Shown: positions 36,931 through 50,639 of the stretch, one piece after another
Position numbering within the stretch: position 1 is the stretch's first letter
Layout: each line of letters begins with the position of its first letter
Assembly: GCA_029531795.1 (NCBI GenBank)
Contig: JAPEIS010000010.1
Span: 62,001 to 126,000 of the forward strand
Source: Sclerotinia nivalis
Lineage: Eukaryota; Ascomycota; Leotiomycetes; Helotiales; Sclerotiniaceae
Length of the DNA: 64,000 bases
Reading direction: 5' to 3'
Program-made: the position numbers and the translations under genes
The notes under the pieces: generated by a model
What the model was told of the DNA's origin: nothing
What the model saw: the letters and a program-made list of their open reading frames with translations, nothing else
The model's database searches: none

Positions 36931-37079
36931 GAATCTATTACTTTTTCAATTCTAATCCGAATTCCTTTGATACTATTTTTATTGATATCATTTCCTTCTA
37001 ATCTTTCTAATCGTTTCATTATATTAGAAGTTTTTTCTTTTCCAATTCCTTTTAATGTATAATTTTAGATTATCTTCTA

Positions 37080-40000
37080 AATCATTGATCATTTTATAAG
37101 CTAATGTAACCAAAAACGTTACTTTATATAAATTAGCATTTTCCTTAACCAATGATTCTTATATTGATATAATTCTGATTCAAGAATCTTATATATTCTC
37201 AGATATTTCATGCCGAATTACTAAATCCCATTTTGTTTATGAAACTTTTATATTATTTGACAATTGGGAAATCCGACCTCATATAATGTCTTATACCCGG
37301 AAAAATGTAGGCATTCGAGTTAATCAGCTCCAGCCTGTATTCTTCTGGGATTTATTATTTTTATAAATTCAATCTTTAATTGATTCTATTCTTACAATTA
37401 TTAATATTTATAATGCTTTTAAAAATTATACAAATAAAAACCAAACAATACAAACTCTTTTTGATTTATCTTCGAATATTTTAAATTCTACACTTCTTGC
37501 AAAAGATCTAAATCTTCATTATTCAAGATGGAATCCCTTTTGTTCTTTATATTCAAATTCTGTAGAATCTTTTACAATCTAACTAGATACAAATTCTTTC
37601 AATTTTCTTTCTACAATCGATGAACCTACCCACAATTTGAACAACGTTCTCGATTTAGTTTTTCTTTCAGGATCATATACAGTCAATACAACTTCTACAT
37701 TGTATTTGGATACAATTTCCGATCATCGATCCTTATTGACAATTTTGAATTGGAATACAAGGTTTCAGGACCCGATTCAAAGACTCCGAATCAATATATT
37801 AGACAAAAAACTCTTCTTTATTTTATTAATAGAGAATTTATTGAATCTAGATCTACTAGCTCTGAACACAACCATAGATCTTGATAAATTAGCTTTAGAT
37901 ATCACTCAAGCTTTACAATCAGTATACACAAAATCAGCTCAAAGATCATTCAGCCGAAATATAGATCAACTATAATAGAACGAGACCTACCGGATAGTTA
38001 TTCAAGAAAATCGAACGAACAATTCTTCAGAATCAAAACAAAATCTTCGAAAGGTTATCAAAAAAGCGAAAAAGGAATTCTAGCTTTTTAAACTTGATTC
38101 AGTTAAGGAAATAAAAGATGTCTTTAAAATAACAAAATAGTATCAATTAGCTGGAATATATCGAACTCCTTCTTTAGTAGATCCTTTAAATCATTCTCTT
38201 GCTATAATAATTCAAATTAAAAAAGATCTACTTATCAATAATCTACTGATTAATACAGTTGAAGTTAACGATATCCCATTTGATTCGTTTTTAACTTTTA
38301 TTCATTCAATTGCCTTTCCTGCTATTATAATCCAGGATATTCAAATTGTTATCCTTCGTATAGGTAATACAATTCCAGAAATAGACGAAATCTCTATTAA
38401 GATCCTACAATTAGCATAACCACTGATCGAATTATATATCTTACAATTCTTTCAAAAATGCTTCGAAATAGGTCACCATTTTAAATACTTCCGATCAGCG
38501 ATTATAACCATCGTTCCGAAACCGAACAAATTAGATCGTATAAACCCTAGATCCTATAGACCAATAGCCCTACTCTCAGTATTAGGAAAAGATCTCGAAC
38601 GTTTGATTACAAAGAAGATATCCTGGATTGCTATAACCCTTAAAGTACTAGCCAAACAACAGTTCGGAACGCTTTCCCTGTGTTCATTAATCGATCTTAC
38701 AACTTGCCTTATATATGATTTGGAAATGACTTTGAATTCAGATTCTAAAGTTATTTTATTAATTATGGATATCAAAAATACTTTTGATACTGTTCTCCCA
38801 GGACGTTTGGTTTGCCGATTCAGGGAACAAAGATGACCTGATAACCTAGTTCGATGGATACAATCGTTCTCTACAAATCGATCAATTCGTATTTGGCTTG
38901 ATAACAAAATAGGGCCCAGTACTAGTATTGGATACAATTTACCACAAGGCTCCCCAATTTCATTTATTCTTTTTATGCTTTATATAGTTTCTTTGTTTTG
39001 ATTAAACAATCCTATTCGAAGATTTGGATATACAAACGATATTGCACTAGTAGCTTTTTCTTCAAGCTTACAATTTAATTATAATCAATTACAATCCGAA
39101 ATGCTGGAGGCTTTGGATTGAAGCAAATCTAAAGGGATCATTTTCGATCCTATGAAGTCTGAATTGATACATTTTTTTAGAGGCTCTAGGAAAGATATCG
39201 AAAGCTTTACTATTCATACAGAAAATCTTTTAATAATAAAGAAACCAGGTTTATTGAGATGGTTAGGGGTTTACTTCGATAGAGAATTGAGTTTCAAATC
39301 TTATATTCAGATCCTTTCAGTTAAGGTTTTTATTATTACGAATGCGTTGTATTCGTTTGGAAGGACAATTCGAGGTATCCCATCAATTTTGCTTCAAAGA
39401 GCGGTTACAGCCTGTATCCTGAAGAAATGTTATTTTGCAGCCGAAACCTGGTGGCCTAGCCGAATTAGGAAATGAGGTCTAAACTTCACAATCTCGAATC
39501 AAGTGGATGGACATTTGAAACTTTTGAATAAGATTGTACTAACTAGCGCTCAAACAATCCTTTTTGTATTCTATACAACTAATACTGTTGCTTTATTCAA
39601 GGAATCAAATCTGATGCTTTTTGAGATTGAACTAAATTTGATATCCCAAAGCTTCGCTGCCCAAACGGCTTGGCTAAATCCTAAACATCCCCTTCGAATT
39701 CGAACCAAAAATATCCTAGCTAAAGCTGAAGCTAGAACTGCTGAATCAAAATTCTCAAGAATTATCCTAGCTCTTCCAAAAGCTGAATATATCAATCCAA
39801 TTGCTTTTCTCCCTTGGAGAAACAAAGAATCGCATATTATCACAGAAACCTGGATCGGTGGCCCTTTTGGTCGTTCGAAGGAACAAGCAACTAAGGATTT
39901 CGAAAGATTTATATCTACGATTCCAAAAAGTGATTTGCAAGTCTTTTCCGATGATTCGAAAAGCGAAGCTCTGGATGGTGCTATAGGAGGTGGATTAGTG

Positions 40001-40840
40001 ATTTATCAATACAATCTGCAAGTGGATCGACAGACTTTCTCATTAGATTGTAATACTGAAGTCTTCGATACCGAAGCAACTGTAGCTTTGAAAGGTACTC
40101 AAGCAACAATACAGCTACCCTCAACTAGATTCGCTACAGACCTCTGGGTTTTCTTGGATAACCTAAAGGTTGCTATGCGATTAGGCTTTCATTCCACTGG
40201 ATCCTCTCAATCTGTATTTGAAGAATTCTGCGAACTAACTACAGCTTGGCCTCTCAGGCCCCGCTTGCCACATACTCGCCCTGGCTCAATTCGAATTCGA
40301 TGGATTCCTGAACACCTAGATATCCCCAGAAACGAAACAGTAGACAAAACAGCTAAAGAAGGAGCAATACTCCCATCCCTATCTGATCCTATCTGCACTC
40401 TCGCCTTCTTGAAAAGAAGCACTAAAACGAATACCAAATCAGCAAAAGCTAAATTATAAACAATCACAGTACTATAAAGCTATAATGATCTTTTTATAAC
40501 TTATAACAACAAATCGATTATACTTTCTTTTGATCAAACAATACTAAAATATATCCTAGCAGCCAGATCTCAACACAGCGATTTCGCAGCGTATCACGAT
40601 CGCTTCAATCACGAAGATACTTATATGCTATACTCATATAGGAAAAGAAAATCCCCTCTTCATTTTTACTTTTGTAAAATTGGAAATGCTCAAAAAACCC
40701 TTTCAAAGTTATTACCATCTGAAGCCATCCCCTATCTTTTGGGAAGCATAAAAGAAGCAGCAAAACTAATAGTTTAACTTAAATCTACAAAGTTCTATCA
40801 GGATATATATCCTCGATTCCCTATACAATTTATTGATTGA
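37080..40840 (+). pseudogene. LINE copy 1 ORF2: endonuclease, reverse transcriptase, RNase H (Tad1-like)
   Basis: Endonuclease (EEP): IDIILIQESYIFSD near 37160, DLNLHYSRWNPF near 37510, and SDHRSLLTILNW near 37725, which keeps the SDH catalytic motif. RT: SYRPIALLSVLGKDLERLI (38550-38610), LLIMDIKNTFDTVLPG, NLPQGSPISFILFMLY, and the catalytic box as YTNDIAL (Asp to Asn) near 39030. RNase H in a 318-codon open frame 39503-40459: VFSDDSKSEALDGA, DTEATVALKGTQA, DLWVFLDN, and WIPEHLDIPRNETVD. A C-terminal Cys/His tail ends FPIQFID at 40840. Domain order APE-RT-RNase H identifies the Tad1/I group of non-LTR elements. Stops lie mainly in the first half. Confidence 0.88.
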
Positions 40841-40954
40841 AGGATTGCTTTGATTTTTATTTTTATTTTTTATTTTTATTTTATGTTATTTTTGGATTTT
40901 CTTTGTATAAGGCGTTGGGTTTTGGTTCGGAAAGATTGAGTTTGTATAAACTTT

Positions 40955-40976
40955 AAAAAAAAAAAAAAAAAAAAAA
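40955..40976 (+). repeat. LINE copy 1 poly-A tract (22 A)
   Basis: A-run 115 bp after the ORF2 stop, marking the LINE 3' end. Beyond it the D LTR continues for about 350 bp to 41327. The same junction recurs in the other two LTRs as T-runs of 27 and 15. Confidence 0.85.
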
Positions 40977-41327
40977 TCTTTATATTAACAAAATCATATT
41001 AAAAAAGCTCGATTGCGACGACGAAGGAGAGGAGATCAGGAATCGAGGGATCTAACTGTATTATGGAGGACAGCTGAAATATCTACCCAAGAGATTAACT
41101 CAATACGCAACAGCAATCATGTAAACCCTGCTGAAGCATTTAGTATATATAATACTAGTAAATTTAGATTAGCTAGTTAGAAACCCAGGGGCCTTCCTCC
41201 CCTGGCGTCCTTTGTCCCAATTGGGAATTTGAGGTCTGTGCTTCGTACAAAGCCTCGGACGAAAAATATCACACACACATACACTATATTCACACGATCG
41301 GTTACTGTAAGATCCGTAATCGTAACA

Positions 41328-42616
41328 TTTAGAACCCAAGCTGACGATTCTGGCTTTTTTGAATGAAGGCAATGATATTCGATAAGAACCTTCTCGTTAT
41401 CCTTTAAGTCATTAATTAATTACCAAGTTGATACGTAGTGTTTCTATTTGATCAAATAATGATAGCTATCCTCATTGTAATTATCTAGAACTCTTTCAAA
41501 TATCCATTTTTGAACAAGCTTATCCTTATCGTCGTCCCGTTTCAAAATTCTATCCTGTGTAATCAAGGATTCTGATTCGTTAATCATTACTTGAATCGGA
41601 AAGTGAGGATTAGTATGAGTTGAAAATAAAAAAGAATGATAGAAAACAAAGAAGATTTTAACGTTCTCAAATAATTGAACAAAACAAATACGAAGATAAA
41701 CTTTGATAATCTTGTAAAGGTCGATCTATTTATCATCTAGCTTTTTTGCTTTACACGAAATCTTCATATTCTTGGTATTGACAAAGATTTTCTGGCCAAT
41801 TGTATAGCAAGGTGAATTAGAACGATAACGGTTAGCATAGTTCTCATAAATAACAACTGTTTGCTATACAAAAGTACGAAGTTGCTTCAAGATACATTCC
41901 ATACGATCTGCAATCCTATTACCTTTAAAGAATTCCTGTTTTTGTGCTAGAGTCATATCCAATAGGTAAGGTTTACTAGATTCAATATCTAGATATGGAT
42001 TAAAACTGTAATTGGTAAAGAAAGGCGAACAATTAATTGTTTCAGAAACCAAATTATTGGATGCAAATTCGGCTAAGGGTAGCTAATTCAACCAATCGTT
42101 TTGATAATAGTTAACAAAAACTTGTAAATACTGCTTCAGAATCGAGTTAATATGCTTAGTCTGATTATCTATTTGAGAATGAAAAACTGAAGAATATTTT
42201 AAGGTAATTCCCAATCGCTCCGAGAGTTGTGATTAGAATCCTGATACGAACTACGTTCCCCGATCGGAAATGATATTGTCCGGAAATCCATAAAGCGTAT
42301 AGATACAACTGATAAAAGCATCGATTAGTTCCTTTATCGTTAGTATATATATATCAATGAAATATCTCATTTTGATTAGTTTGCAGATTACTACTAAAAT
42401 ATGTTTATAGGTAGAATTATAATGAGTGCAATCCGGGAGCGGTGTAATATAATCGATTGAGATATCAGATTATATGCGAAAAGGGATAGGCAATAGTTTC
42501 AAAAATCCGGGAGGTATCGATTTAGACGATTTGATACGAGTACAAAGTTCGTAGGCCTTTACGTAGGATGCGATCTCCAAATATATATTAGGCCATTAGT
42601 ATGTACAAGAGACAAG
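41328..42616 (-). pseudogene. A3 integrase and chromodomain remnant between the two D-family insertions
   Basis: Minus-strand sequence colinear with about 31440-32720 of A2. The right end encodes the integrase-core start and the left end the chromodomain. Conserved blocks include the ISDRG-type integrase segment near 42250-42280 (gttccccgatcggaaatgat on plus). Bounded by the tttag duplication on the left and acaag on the right. Confidence 0.8.
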
Positions 42617-43005
42617 TGTTACGATCACGGATCTTACAGTAACCGATCGTGTGAATACACGTTATGATTTGATCGAATTAGTATGAGATTAAGGTGGTCG
42701 TAGTGTGTGTATATGTGATATTTTTCGTCCGAGGCTCTGTGCGAAGCACAGGCCTCAAATTCCCAATTGGGACAAAGGATACCAAGGAAAGAAGGCCTTT
42801 GGGTTTCTAATTAGTTAATCTAAATTTACTAATATTATATATACTAAATGCTTCAACAGAGTTTATATGATTGCTGTTGCGTATTGAATTAATCCCTTGG
42901 ATAAATATTTCAGTTGTTCTTTATAATACAATTAGATCTCTCGATTCCTGATTTCCTCTCCTTCGTCATCGCAATCGAGCTTTTTAATATAATTTTGTTA
43001 ATATA

Positions 43006-43040
<35 letters not shown>

Positions 43041-43144
43041 TTTATACAAACTCAATCTTTCCAAACCAAAATCCAACACTTTATACAAAGAAAATCCAAA
43101 AAATAATATAAAATAAAAATAAAAATAAAAATCAAAGCAATCCT

Positions 43145-46100
43145 TCAATCAATAAATTGTATAGGGAATCGAGGATATATATCCTGATAGAATTTTGTAG
43201 ATTTAAACCAAATTGCTAGTTTCGTTGTTCCTTTTATACTTTCCAAAAGATAGAGGATGGCTTTAGATAATGATAACTTTGAAAAGGTTTTTTGAGCATT
43301 TCCAATTTTACAAAAGTAAAAATGAAAAAGGGATTTTCTTTTCCTATATAAGTATAGTATATAAGTATCTTTGTGATTGAAGCAATTGTAATATACTACG
43401 AAATCGCTATATTGAGATTTGGCTGTTAGGATATATTCTAGTATTGTTTGATCAAAAGAAAGTATAATCGATTTGTTGTTATAAGTTATAAAAAGATCAT
43501 TGTAGTTTTGTAATGCTATAATTATCCATAGTTTAGTTCTTGTTGATTTGGTATTCGTTTTAGCGATTCTTTTCAAAAAAACAAGAGTACAGATAGGATC
43601 AAATGAAAATAAGAATGCTATTCCCTCTTTAGTTGCTTTATTCACTACTTCGTTTCCGGGGATATTTAGGTACCCAGAAACCCATCAAATTCGAATTGAG
43701 TTAGGGCGAATATATGGCAAGCGGGGCCTGAAAAACCAAGCTGTAGTTAGTTCGCAGAATTCTTCAAATATAGATTGAAAGGATTCAATGGAATGAAAGC
43801 CTAATCGTATAGCAACCTTTAAATTATCCAAGAAAACTTAAAAGTCTATAGCAAACCTAGTTAAGAATAGTTGTATTGCTGCTTGAGTACTTTTCAAAAC
43901 TGTAGTTGCTTTGGTATCGAAGATTTCAGTATTACAACCTAATGAGAAAGTCTATCGATCCATTTACAGATTGTATTGATAAATCACTGATCTATCTTCT
44001 ATAGTACTATCCAAAGCTTCGTTTTTCGAATTATCAAAAAAGATTTGCAAATTACTTTTTGGAATCATAGATATAAACCTTTCGAAATCCTTAGTTGCTC
44101 GTTCCTTCGAACAACCAAGAAAACCATCGATCTGGATTTCTGTGATAATATATAATTCTTTGTTCTTTTAAAAGGGAAAAGTAATTGAATTGATATATTC
44201 AGTTTTTGGAAGAGCTAGAATAATTCTTGAGAACCTTGATTTAGTAATTCTAGCCTCAGTTTTAACTAGGATATTTTTGATTCGAATTCGAAGGGGATGT
44301 TTAGGATCTAGTTGAGCCGTTCGGACAACGAAACTCTGGGATATCAAATTTAGCTCAATCTCAGGAGGTATCAGATTTGATTCCTTGTATAAAGCAGCAG
44401 TATTAGTTGTACGGAATACAGGGAGGATTGCTCGAGTACTAGCTAGTACAATCTTATTCAAAAACTTCAAATATCCATTCACTTGATTCGAGATTGTAAA
44501 GTTTAGACCTCGTTTTCTAGTTCAGCCAAACCACCAGGTTTCGGTTACAAAATAACATTTCTTTAGGATATAGGCTGTAATCGTTCTTTGAAACAAAATT
44601 GATGGGATGCTTCGAATTGTTTTTCCAAGCGAATACAGTATGTTTGCAATAGTAAAAGCTTTAACTAAAAGGATCTGGATATAAAATTTGAAATTTAATT
44701 CTTTATCGAAGTAAACCCCTAATCATTTCAATAGATTTGGTTTCTCTATTATTAAAAGATTTTCTATATAAATAGTAGGGCTTTCGATATCTTTCTTAGA
44801 GTTTTTAAAGAAATATATTAATTCAGATTTCATAGGATCGAAAATGATCCCTTCAGATTTGCTTCAATCCAAAGTTTTCAGTATTTTGGATTGTAATTGA
44901 TCATAATTAAATTGTAAATTTGAAGAAAAAGTTATTAGTACAATATTATCTGTATATCCAAATCTTCGAATAGGATTGTCTAACCAAAACAAAGGAATTA
45001 TATAAAGTATAAAAAGAATAGATGAAATTAGGGAGCTTTGTGGTAAACCATATTCAATACTAGTATTGGGCTTTGTTTCGTTATCAAGCCGAATACGAAT
45101 TGATCGATTTGTAAAGAACGATTGTATCCATCGAATTAGATTATCAGGTTATCTTTGTTCTTTGAGTCGGCGAATCAAATATTCTGGGAGAATAGTATCA
45201 AAAGTATCTTTGATATTTATAGTTAATAAGGTAACTTTAGAATCTAAATTCAAAACCATTTTCAAATTATGTGTAAGGCAAGTTGTGAGATCGATTGATG
45301 AATGTAGGGGAAGTACTTCGAATTGTTGTTTGGTTAGTACTTTGAGGGTTATAGCAATCCAGGATATCTTTTTTGTAATCAAACGTTCGAGATTTTTTTC
45401 TAATATTGAGAGTAGGGCTATTAATCTATAGAATCTAAAGTTTATACGATTTGATTTGTTCGATTTCGGAACGATGGTTACAATCGCTGATCGGAAGTAT
45501 TTAGAGTGGTGATTTATTTCGAGGCATTTTTGAAAGAGTTGTAAGATATATGATTCGATCAGTGGCCATGCTAATTGTAGGATCTTGGTGGGGATCTCGT
45601 CTATTCCTGGAGCTATATTACCCGTACGAAGGATAGCAGTTTGAATATCCTGAATTGTGATAACAGGAAAGGCAATTGAACGAATGGAAGTTAAAGGCGA
45701 ATCAAATGGGATATCGTTAACTTCAACTGTATTGATCAGCAGATTATTGATGAGTAGATCTCTTTTAGTTTGAATTGTTGTAGCAAAAGAATGATCTAAA
45801 AAATCTACTAAAGGAGAAATTCGATATATTCCAACTAATTAATGCTATTTTGTTATTTTAAAGATATCTTTTATTTTCTTGATTGAATCAAACTTAAAAA
45901 GCCAGAATTCCTTTTTCGCTTTTTTGATAACTTTTCGAAGATTTTGTTTTGATTCTGAAGAGTTGTTTATTCGGTTTTCTTGAACAACTGTCCAACAGGT
46001 CTCGTTCTATTATAATTGATTTGTGTTTCGGTCGAGTGATCTTTGAGCTGATCCTGTGTATACTGATTGTAGAGCTTGAATGATATCTAAAGCTAATTTA

Positions 46101-46880
46101 TTAAGATCTATAATCGTATTCAGAGCTAGTAGATTTAGATTCAATAGATTCTCTGTTAATAAAATAAAGAAGAGTTTTTTATCTAATGTATTGATTTGGA
46201 ATCTTTGGATTGGGTTTTGAAATCTTGTATTCCAATTCAAAGTTATCAATAAGGATCGATGATCAGAAATTGTATTTAAATGTGGTATAGAAATTATATT
46301 GGTTATATATAATCCTGAAAGAAAAGCTAGATCGAGAATGTTGTCTAAATTATGGGTAGGTTTATCGATTGTAAAAAGAAAATTGAAAGAATTTGTATTT
46401 AATTAGATTGTAAAAGATTTTGTAGAATTTGAATATAAAAAGCAAAAGGGATTTTATCTCGAATGATGAAGATTTAGATCCCCTGTAAAAAGTGTAGAAT
46501 TTAAAATATTCGAAGGTAAATCAAAAAGAGTTTGTATTATTTGGTTCTCATTTGTACAATTTCTAGAAGTATTATAAATATTAATGATTGTAAGAATAGA
46601 ACCAGTTAAAGATTGAATTTATAAAAATAATAAATCCCGGGAGGATACAGACCGAAACTGACTAGTTCGAATACTTGCATTTTTTCGGGTATAAAATATT
46701 ACACAAGACCAAGTTTCCCAATTGTCGAGTAATATGAAAATTTCATAAGCAAGATGGGATTTAGTGATTCAATATAAGATATCTGAAAATGTATAAGGTT
46801 CTTGAATTAGAATTATATCAATACAAGAATCATTGGTTAAGGAAAATACTAATTTGTATAAAGTAGTGTTTTTGGCTACA
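43145..46880 (-). pseudogene. LINE copy 2 ORF2 remnant
   Basis: Minus strand. Ends FPIQFID at 43145. Contains the RNase H tail MNKATKEGIAFLFSFDPICT (43600s), the connection block 44168-44482 (YLKFLNKIVLASTRAILPVF), RT segments 45149-45382 (TINIKDTFDTILPEYLIRRL) and endonuclease-proximal sequence 46010-46249 (ITLNWNTRFQNPIQRF). Colinear with LINE copy 1 throughout and more heavily mutated in the RNase H region. Confidence 0.85.
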
Positions 46881-46899
46881 TTAGTTTATAAAATGTCAA

Positions 46900-48600
46900 T
46901 AGTTTAGAAGATAATCTAGGATTATATATTAAAAGAAATCGGAAAAGAAAAAGCTTTTAATGTAATAAAACGATTAGAAAGATTAGAAGAAGGTAATATC
47001 AATGAAGATAATATCGAAGAAATTCGAATTGAAATTGAAAAAACAATAAGTTTTTCTATAGGGGAATCGGCTTTTAAGATTCGAAAGCATTTTATATTAG
47101 TATAAACTCTAGCCCTAACTTCTTTTGAGGTTTTCTAGATAACTTGTTTTTCCGATTTGCTTTTGGGGCCTTTGTTAGTTAGACGAAGGAGGCAATATAG
47201 ATCGTCTGTAGGATGGGGGCCTCCATAATATAGGCATCTTGTTAAACAAGTATAGATTGTATTGTATCGGATTGAATGATTCTTTTCTGTATATTCGATT
47301 GTACTACAGATTCGGCATTTTTTTGGACAAGAGTAAGCTTGAGTATTGTATTATTGAAAGTATCGAATATATTGGATTATTTTGGGTTTGAAGACAATTT
47401 GGGAAATGTTAATTATAGTTTTTAGAATCCGAAGGTTTTTGGGAAGGGCTGTATGTTGCAAAGCTGGAAAACTCAAGAATCAAGTAGAATTATATAATCC
47501 GGATTCTTTGCTTTGTATAGATTCAATTGCTTGGATCGTTTGTTATCCTGTATTATCGTTGATAATGTTAAGTATAATTTCCGATTTGATTGGGACGATG
47601 ATTAATTGTTATGAATCTCCTAAAGTTGTGATAGTTCATAAAATGTAATTCAATCGATATGTAATCCATAATTGTTGTCGTTCGATTTTGTAGGTTTCGA
47701 ATACTTTTTCGATTATATTTGAAAGGTTTTCTAAAGCTGTTAAGTTCGCTAAAGAGTTCGTATATAGTGCAAACCCAGTATTTATTGTTTGAACTTCTTT
47801 TAAAAGTTTAATATCGTTTTCTAATTGTTCTTTCAATGTATTAAGTACAGCGAAAGAACCGGCTTTTCGAGCTGAATGATCGAGTCCAATTCGAACAAAA
47901 AGGTGAGTATCAGTTTTGTATAAGATTTGAGATTGAATTTTAAATTGAGATCCGGTTTGGTTCCTAGTTTTTAGTTTTATAGATTGTATAATTGATAATA
48001 AAAGAGTCGTAGTCTTTTAAGTATAAATGGAATTCTTGAGATATTGAATTGTAAAAAGGCTTCTTATAGGTTTAGCGATTTCAAGTACGAGTATTGATTG
48101 AAAGGTTTGTATATCAAGACCAAAAAGATTGGTAGAAGTTTTGGTAGAAGGTTTGATAGATCGAAGAGGATGAGATCCATTGATAAATACATCGAAATGT
48201 TTGTTTGCTGTAAAAGAGATATCGATACATAACATAATCAAGAGTTTTCGAAATCGGGCAAGGAGAGTCTGAATTGTTTCGGTATTGAGATAGTTGTTCT
48301 ATAGCAAAACAATAAAACTAAAAATCTGTTGATCTTTATTTACTCTATTAGTAACAATATTAACTATATTAATAAGGGCTTGAAAGAAGAAGGGGGTCGA
48401 GGGGGCAAGAGGTATGGTAGCGGAAACGCATCCGTACAGCGTTTGCCGGGACTGAAAAGTTTCGTTTTTAAATCCTATAGATAATAAGAACGATCGATTG
48501 ATCAATAAAACACAATAATAAATGTGTTTTTCGAAAAATTCAATTCTTCGAAAATGTTGTCTTGGAGATGATTGTAGGAATAAACGAGCATAGACCATGT
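46900..48600 (-). pseudogene. LINE copy 2 ORF1 remnant
   Basis: Minus strand. 48299-48598 reads FRRIEFFEKHIYYCVLLINR and YGCVSATIPLAPST. 48017-48241 reads CIDISFTANKHFDVFINGSH. 47636-47836 reads LLKEVQTINTGFALYTNSLA. The zinc-knuckle region (about 47160-47330) is recognisable by homology to copy 1. Confidence 0.78.
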
Positions 48601-48620
48601 TAGTATCAGATTATGTGATG

Positions 48621-48725
48621 GAGTATTGGAGCTTCGAAGGCTCCCAACGCTCCTGGAGCATTGGAGCTTCGAAGGCTCCCGACGCCCCTGGAGCACTGGA
48701 GCTTCGAGGGCTCCTAGGGCTTCCA
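48621..48725. repeat. 35-bp subrepeats in D 5' LTR (3 units)
   Basis: Three tandem units of the form gagcattggagcttcgaag plus gctcccgacgcccctg. Each has a ggagcttcgaaggctcc near-palindrome. Confidence 0.85.
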
Positions 48726-48941
48726 AATACGAAGGTCTATATAAGTAGGATGGATTTCTTTATTTGTAAAGCTTTGTATTCAAAAATAATCATTAGTTTA
48801 AACATTATAATTATTATACAATACAATTGTTATATTTTTATTTTCATCAAACCTTTATTTGATTTTTAGTAGAAATCATTACAGTTTTTTTATAAATCCC
48901 TTAATCATTTTTTAATAATAAAGAATTGTAGTGGTGTAATA

Positions 48942-49930
48942 CTTTGAGTATCCTTACTAGTTCAAATATCGATTTGGTATGTCTCATTTCGCTATATCTT
49001 CGTAAGATTTCATTACCAATATTCCCCCGAACAATAATAATAACAATAGCAATATCGAACTATTAAATACCGACCCTGTTTCAATACAAATCATGGAAAT
49101 TTTACAAGTAGCAGTGTCTGATAAGTATTACGGCAATCGAAGGGAACTCGAAACCTTTCTACTTCAAAACGAAATGTACTTCAAATTCAACGTTACCAAA
49201 TTTGTAACTCTCGATAATTATAGTCTGTATATTTCCTCTTACCTTCGTAAAGAAACAACCAAATGGATTCAACCTTATCTCAAAGATTATTTCATTAAAT
49301 CTAAAGATCATTGTATGATAGTTACACAAACCATTTTCGAAAGCTTTGCAGGATTCAAGAGAGAAATCGGACGAATATTTGGGGATATCGACAAGGTTAA
49401 GATAGCCGAACGAAACCTATTCGCTTTGAAACAAATTGGGGTAGCGATCAATTATGCTATAGAATTCAAACGACATGTTAATCAAACTGGATGGGATCAG
49501 TAAGCTTTGTTAAGTCATTTCTATTGCGGCCTTAAGGATTATATAAAGTTGGAACTTGCAAGGGGTATCGAGTTTATGAATATCAACGAAATGATAGAAC
49601 TTATAATTAAGATCGATAATCAGCTTTACGAATATCAACGAGATAGAAGGTTCCAAAACTATTCGGATCAGAATTACAAACGAAACGAAGGAAAACGATG
49701 ATAAGTTAAAAATAAAAGCTATAGAGATCCGATAAAACTGAATATTACCATCCGAGGAAAGCCATCCAAGGAAAAAATGGATAAATATAGAAATGAAAAG
49801 TTATACTTCGAATGCAGATAACTAGAATATAAAATCGCAATTCATCGCCAAAAGAAATAAAGAAACTTCAATCGGAATAAGAAACCTTGGAAGAATAAGA
49901 AACAACTCAATGCGATATTTGTATTTTAGT
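48942..49930 (+). pseudogene. D gag remnant
   Basis: From just after the 5' LTR. 49093-49503 is open for 136 codons (NRRELETFLLQNEMYFKFN, then KWIQPYLKDYF, FAGFKREIGRIFGDIDKVKI), the retrotrans_gag capsid pattern of Gypsy elements. It continues after one TAA with HFYCGLKDYIKLELAR. A zinc knuckle near 49805-49850 is decayed (LYFECR, stop, LEYKIAIHRQK). Less mutated than the A elements. Confidence 0.83.
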
Positions 49931-50551
49931 TATACACTTTAAATTGTATGGATTTAGGTTTTAAAAAACAATTGGAAGATAATCAATTCGAAGAATTAAA
50001 AGATTCAGAAGAAGAATCAATTTTATAAATCAATCGAAAGCTAAGTTCAAAGGAACTTTGGATTATACAGTATATCAACAAATAAAATCGTCGAATTTGA
50101 AGATTTGAAGAAACAAATGAAAGAACTTATAATGATAATTTAAATATAAAAAGCATTATAAAGGGAGAAACTTATAAGGTAAAAATCATCAACAAATATA
50201 GAATCTTATAATACAGAGTTACAATCAACTCCTCCTTTATCAAAAGAACCTCATATCACTATATGAAAATACCCGAACCAAAAGAAATATAAGAAGTCAT
50301 TTATTCCTATCACAATATTAATCATCCTACATACAAGACACACCTAGTATGACAGATAGAGGATGAATATTTGGTACAAGCCCAAATCATACAATCTCCA
50401 TAAACAACAGGATATTTTCTCCAAATTATACAAAGACTACCTTTAACTACCAAATGGAAAAACATACTCGACGATGAGATTTCCGTCGATCAAGCAATTA
50501 CAAACGATGAGGAAGAAGATAATTGGAATATTTCTCCATCTGGTCAATTAA

Positions 50552-50610
50552 ATCGCCAAATTGACCAAATTGACCAAATTGATCAAATTGATCAAATTGA
50601 CCAAAACAAC
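50552..50610 (+). repeat. 9-bp tandem repeat (aaattgacc) in D
   Basis: About six units of aaattgacc/aaattgatc encoding a Gln-Ile-Asp repeat between gag and protease. A linker in the polyprotein, with no known function. Confidence 0.8.
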
Positions 50611-50639
50611 CGAACGGATCAAAATAGGCAATTAAATGT

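Larger units (their letters stand above)
35086..41327 (-). mobile_element. Giant solo LTR of family D (6242 bp) containing a LINE
   Basis: Plus-strand ends are TGTTACGCCGCTACAATC and CCGTAATCGTAACA. The exact 5-bp target duplication tttag lies at 35081-35085 and 41328-41332, and the undisturbed site (gtgctttagaaccc, reversed) is seen in A2 near 32725. Both ends match, in reverse, the ends of the two LTRs of element D. Between an LTR-like segment of about 340 bp on the left and about 350 bp on the right lies a Tad-like LINE, plus-oriented here, so antisense to the LTR. No gag-pol of D is attached, hence solo LTR. Confidence 0.85.
42617..48941 (+). repeat. D 5' LTR (6325 bp) with LINE copy 2 inside
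   Basis: LTR sequence 42617 to about 43009 (TGTTACGATCACGGATC, then aaattcccaattgggaca). It is followed by LINE copy 2 on the minus strand beginning at a 27-T run (43010-43036), then the 35-bp subrepeats (48621-48725) and the LTR end GTGGTGTAATA at 48941. Compared with the solo LTR it keeps about 54 bp near the start that the solo LTR lacks. Confidence 0.83.

Noticed and set aside
35380..40990. LINE target-site duplication (aatctgatattaa against aatctttatattaa next to poly-A)
   Set aside because: The match is partial and in AT-rich sequence. The LINE 5' end is not fixed, so I cannot claim a duplication.
48942..48975. tRNA primer-binding site of element D
   Set aside because: The bases after the 5' LTR (ctttgagtatcc) do not clearly match a tRNA 3' end that I can name, and RIP may have altered them.
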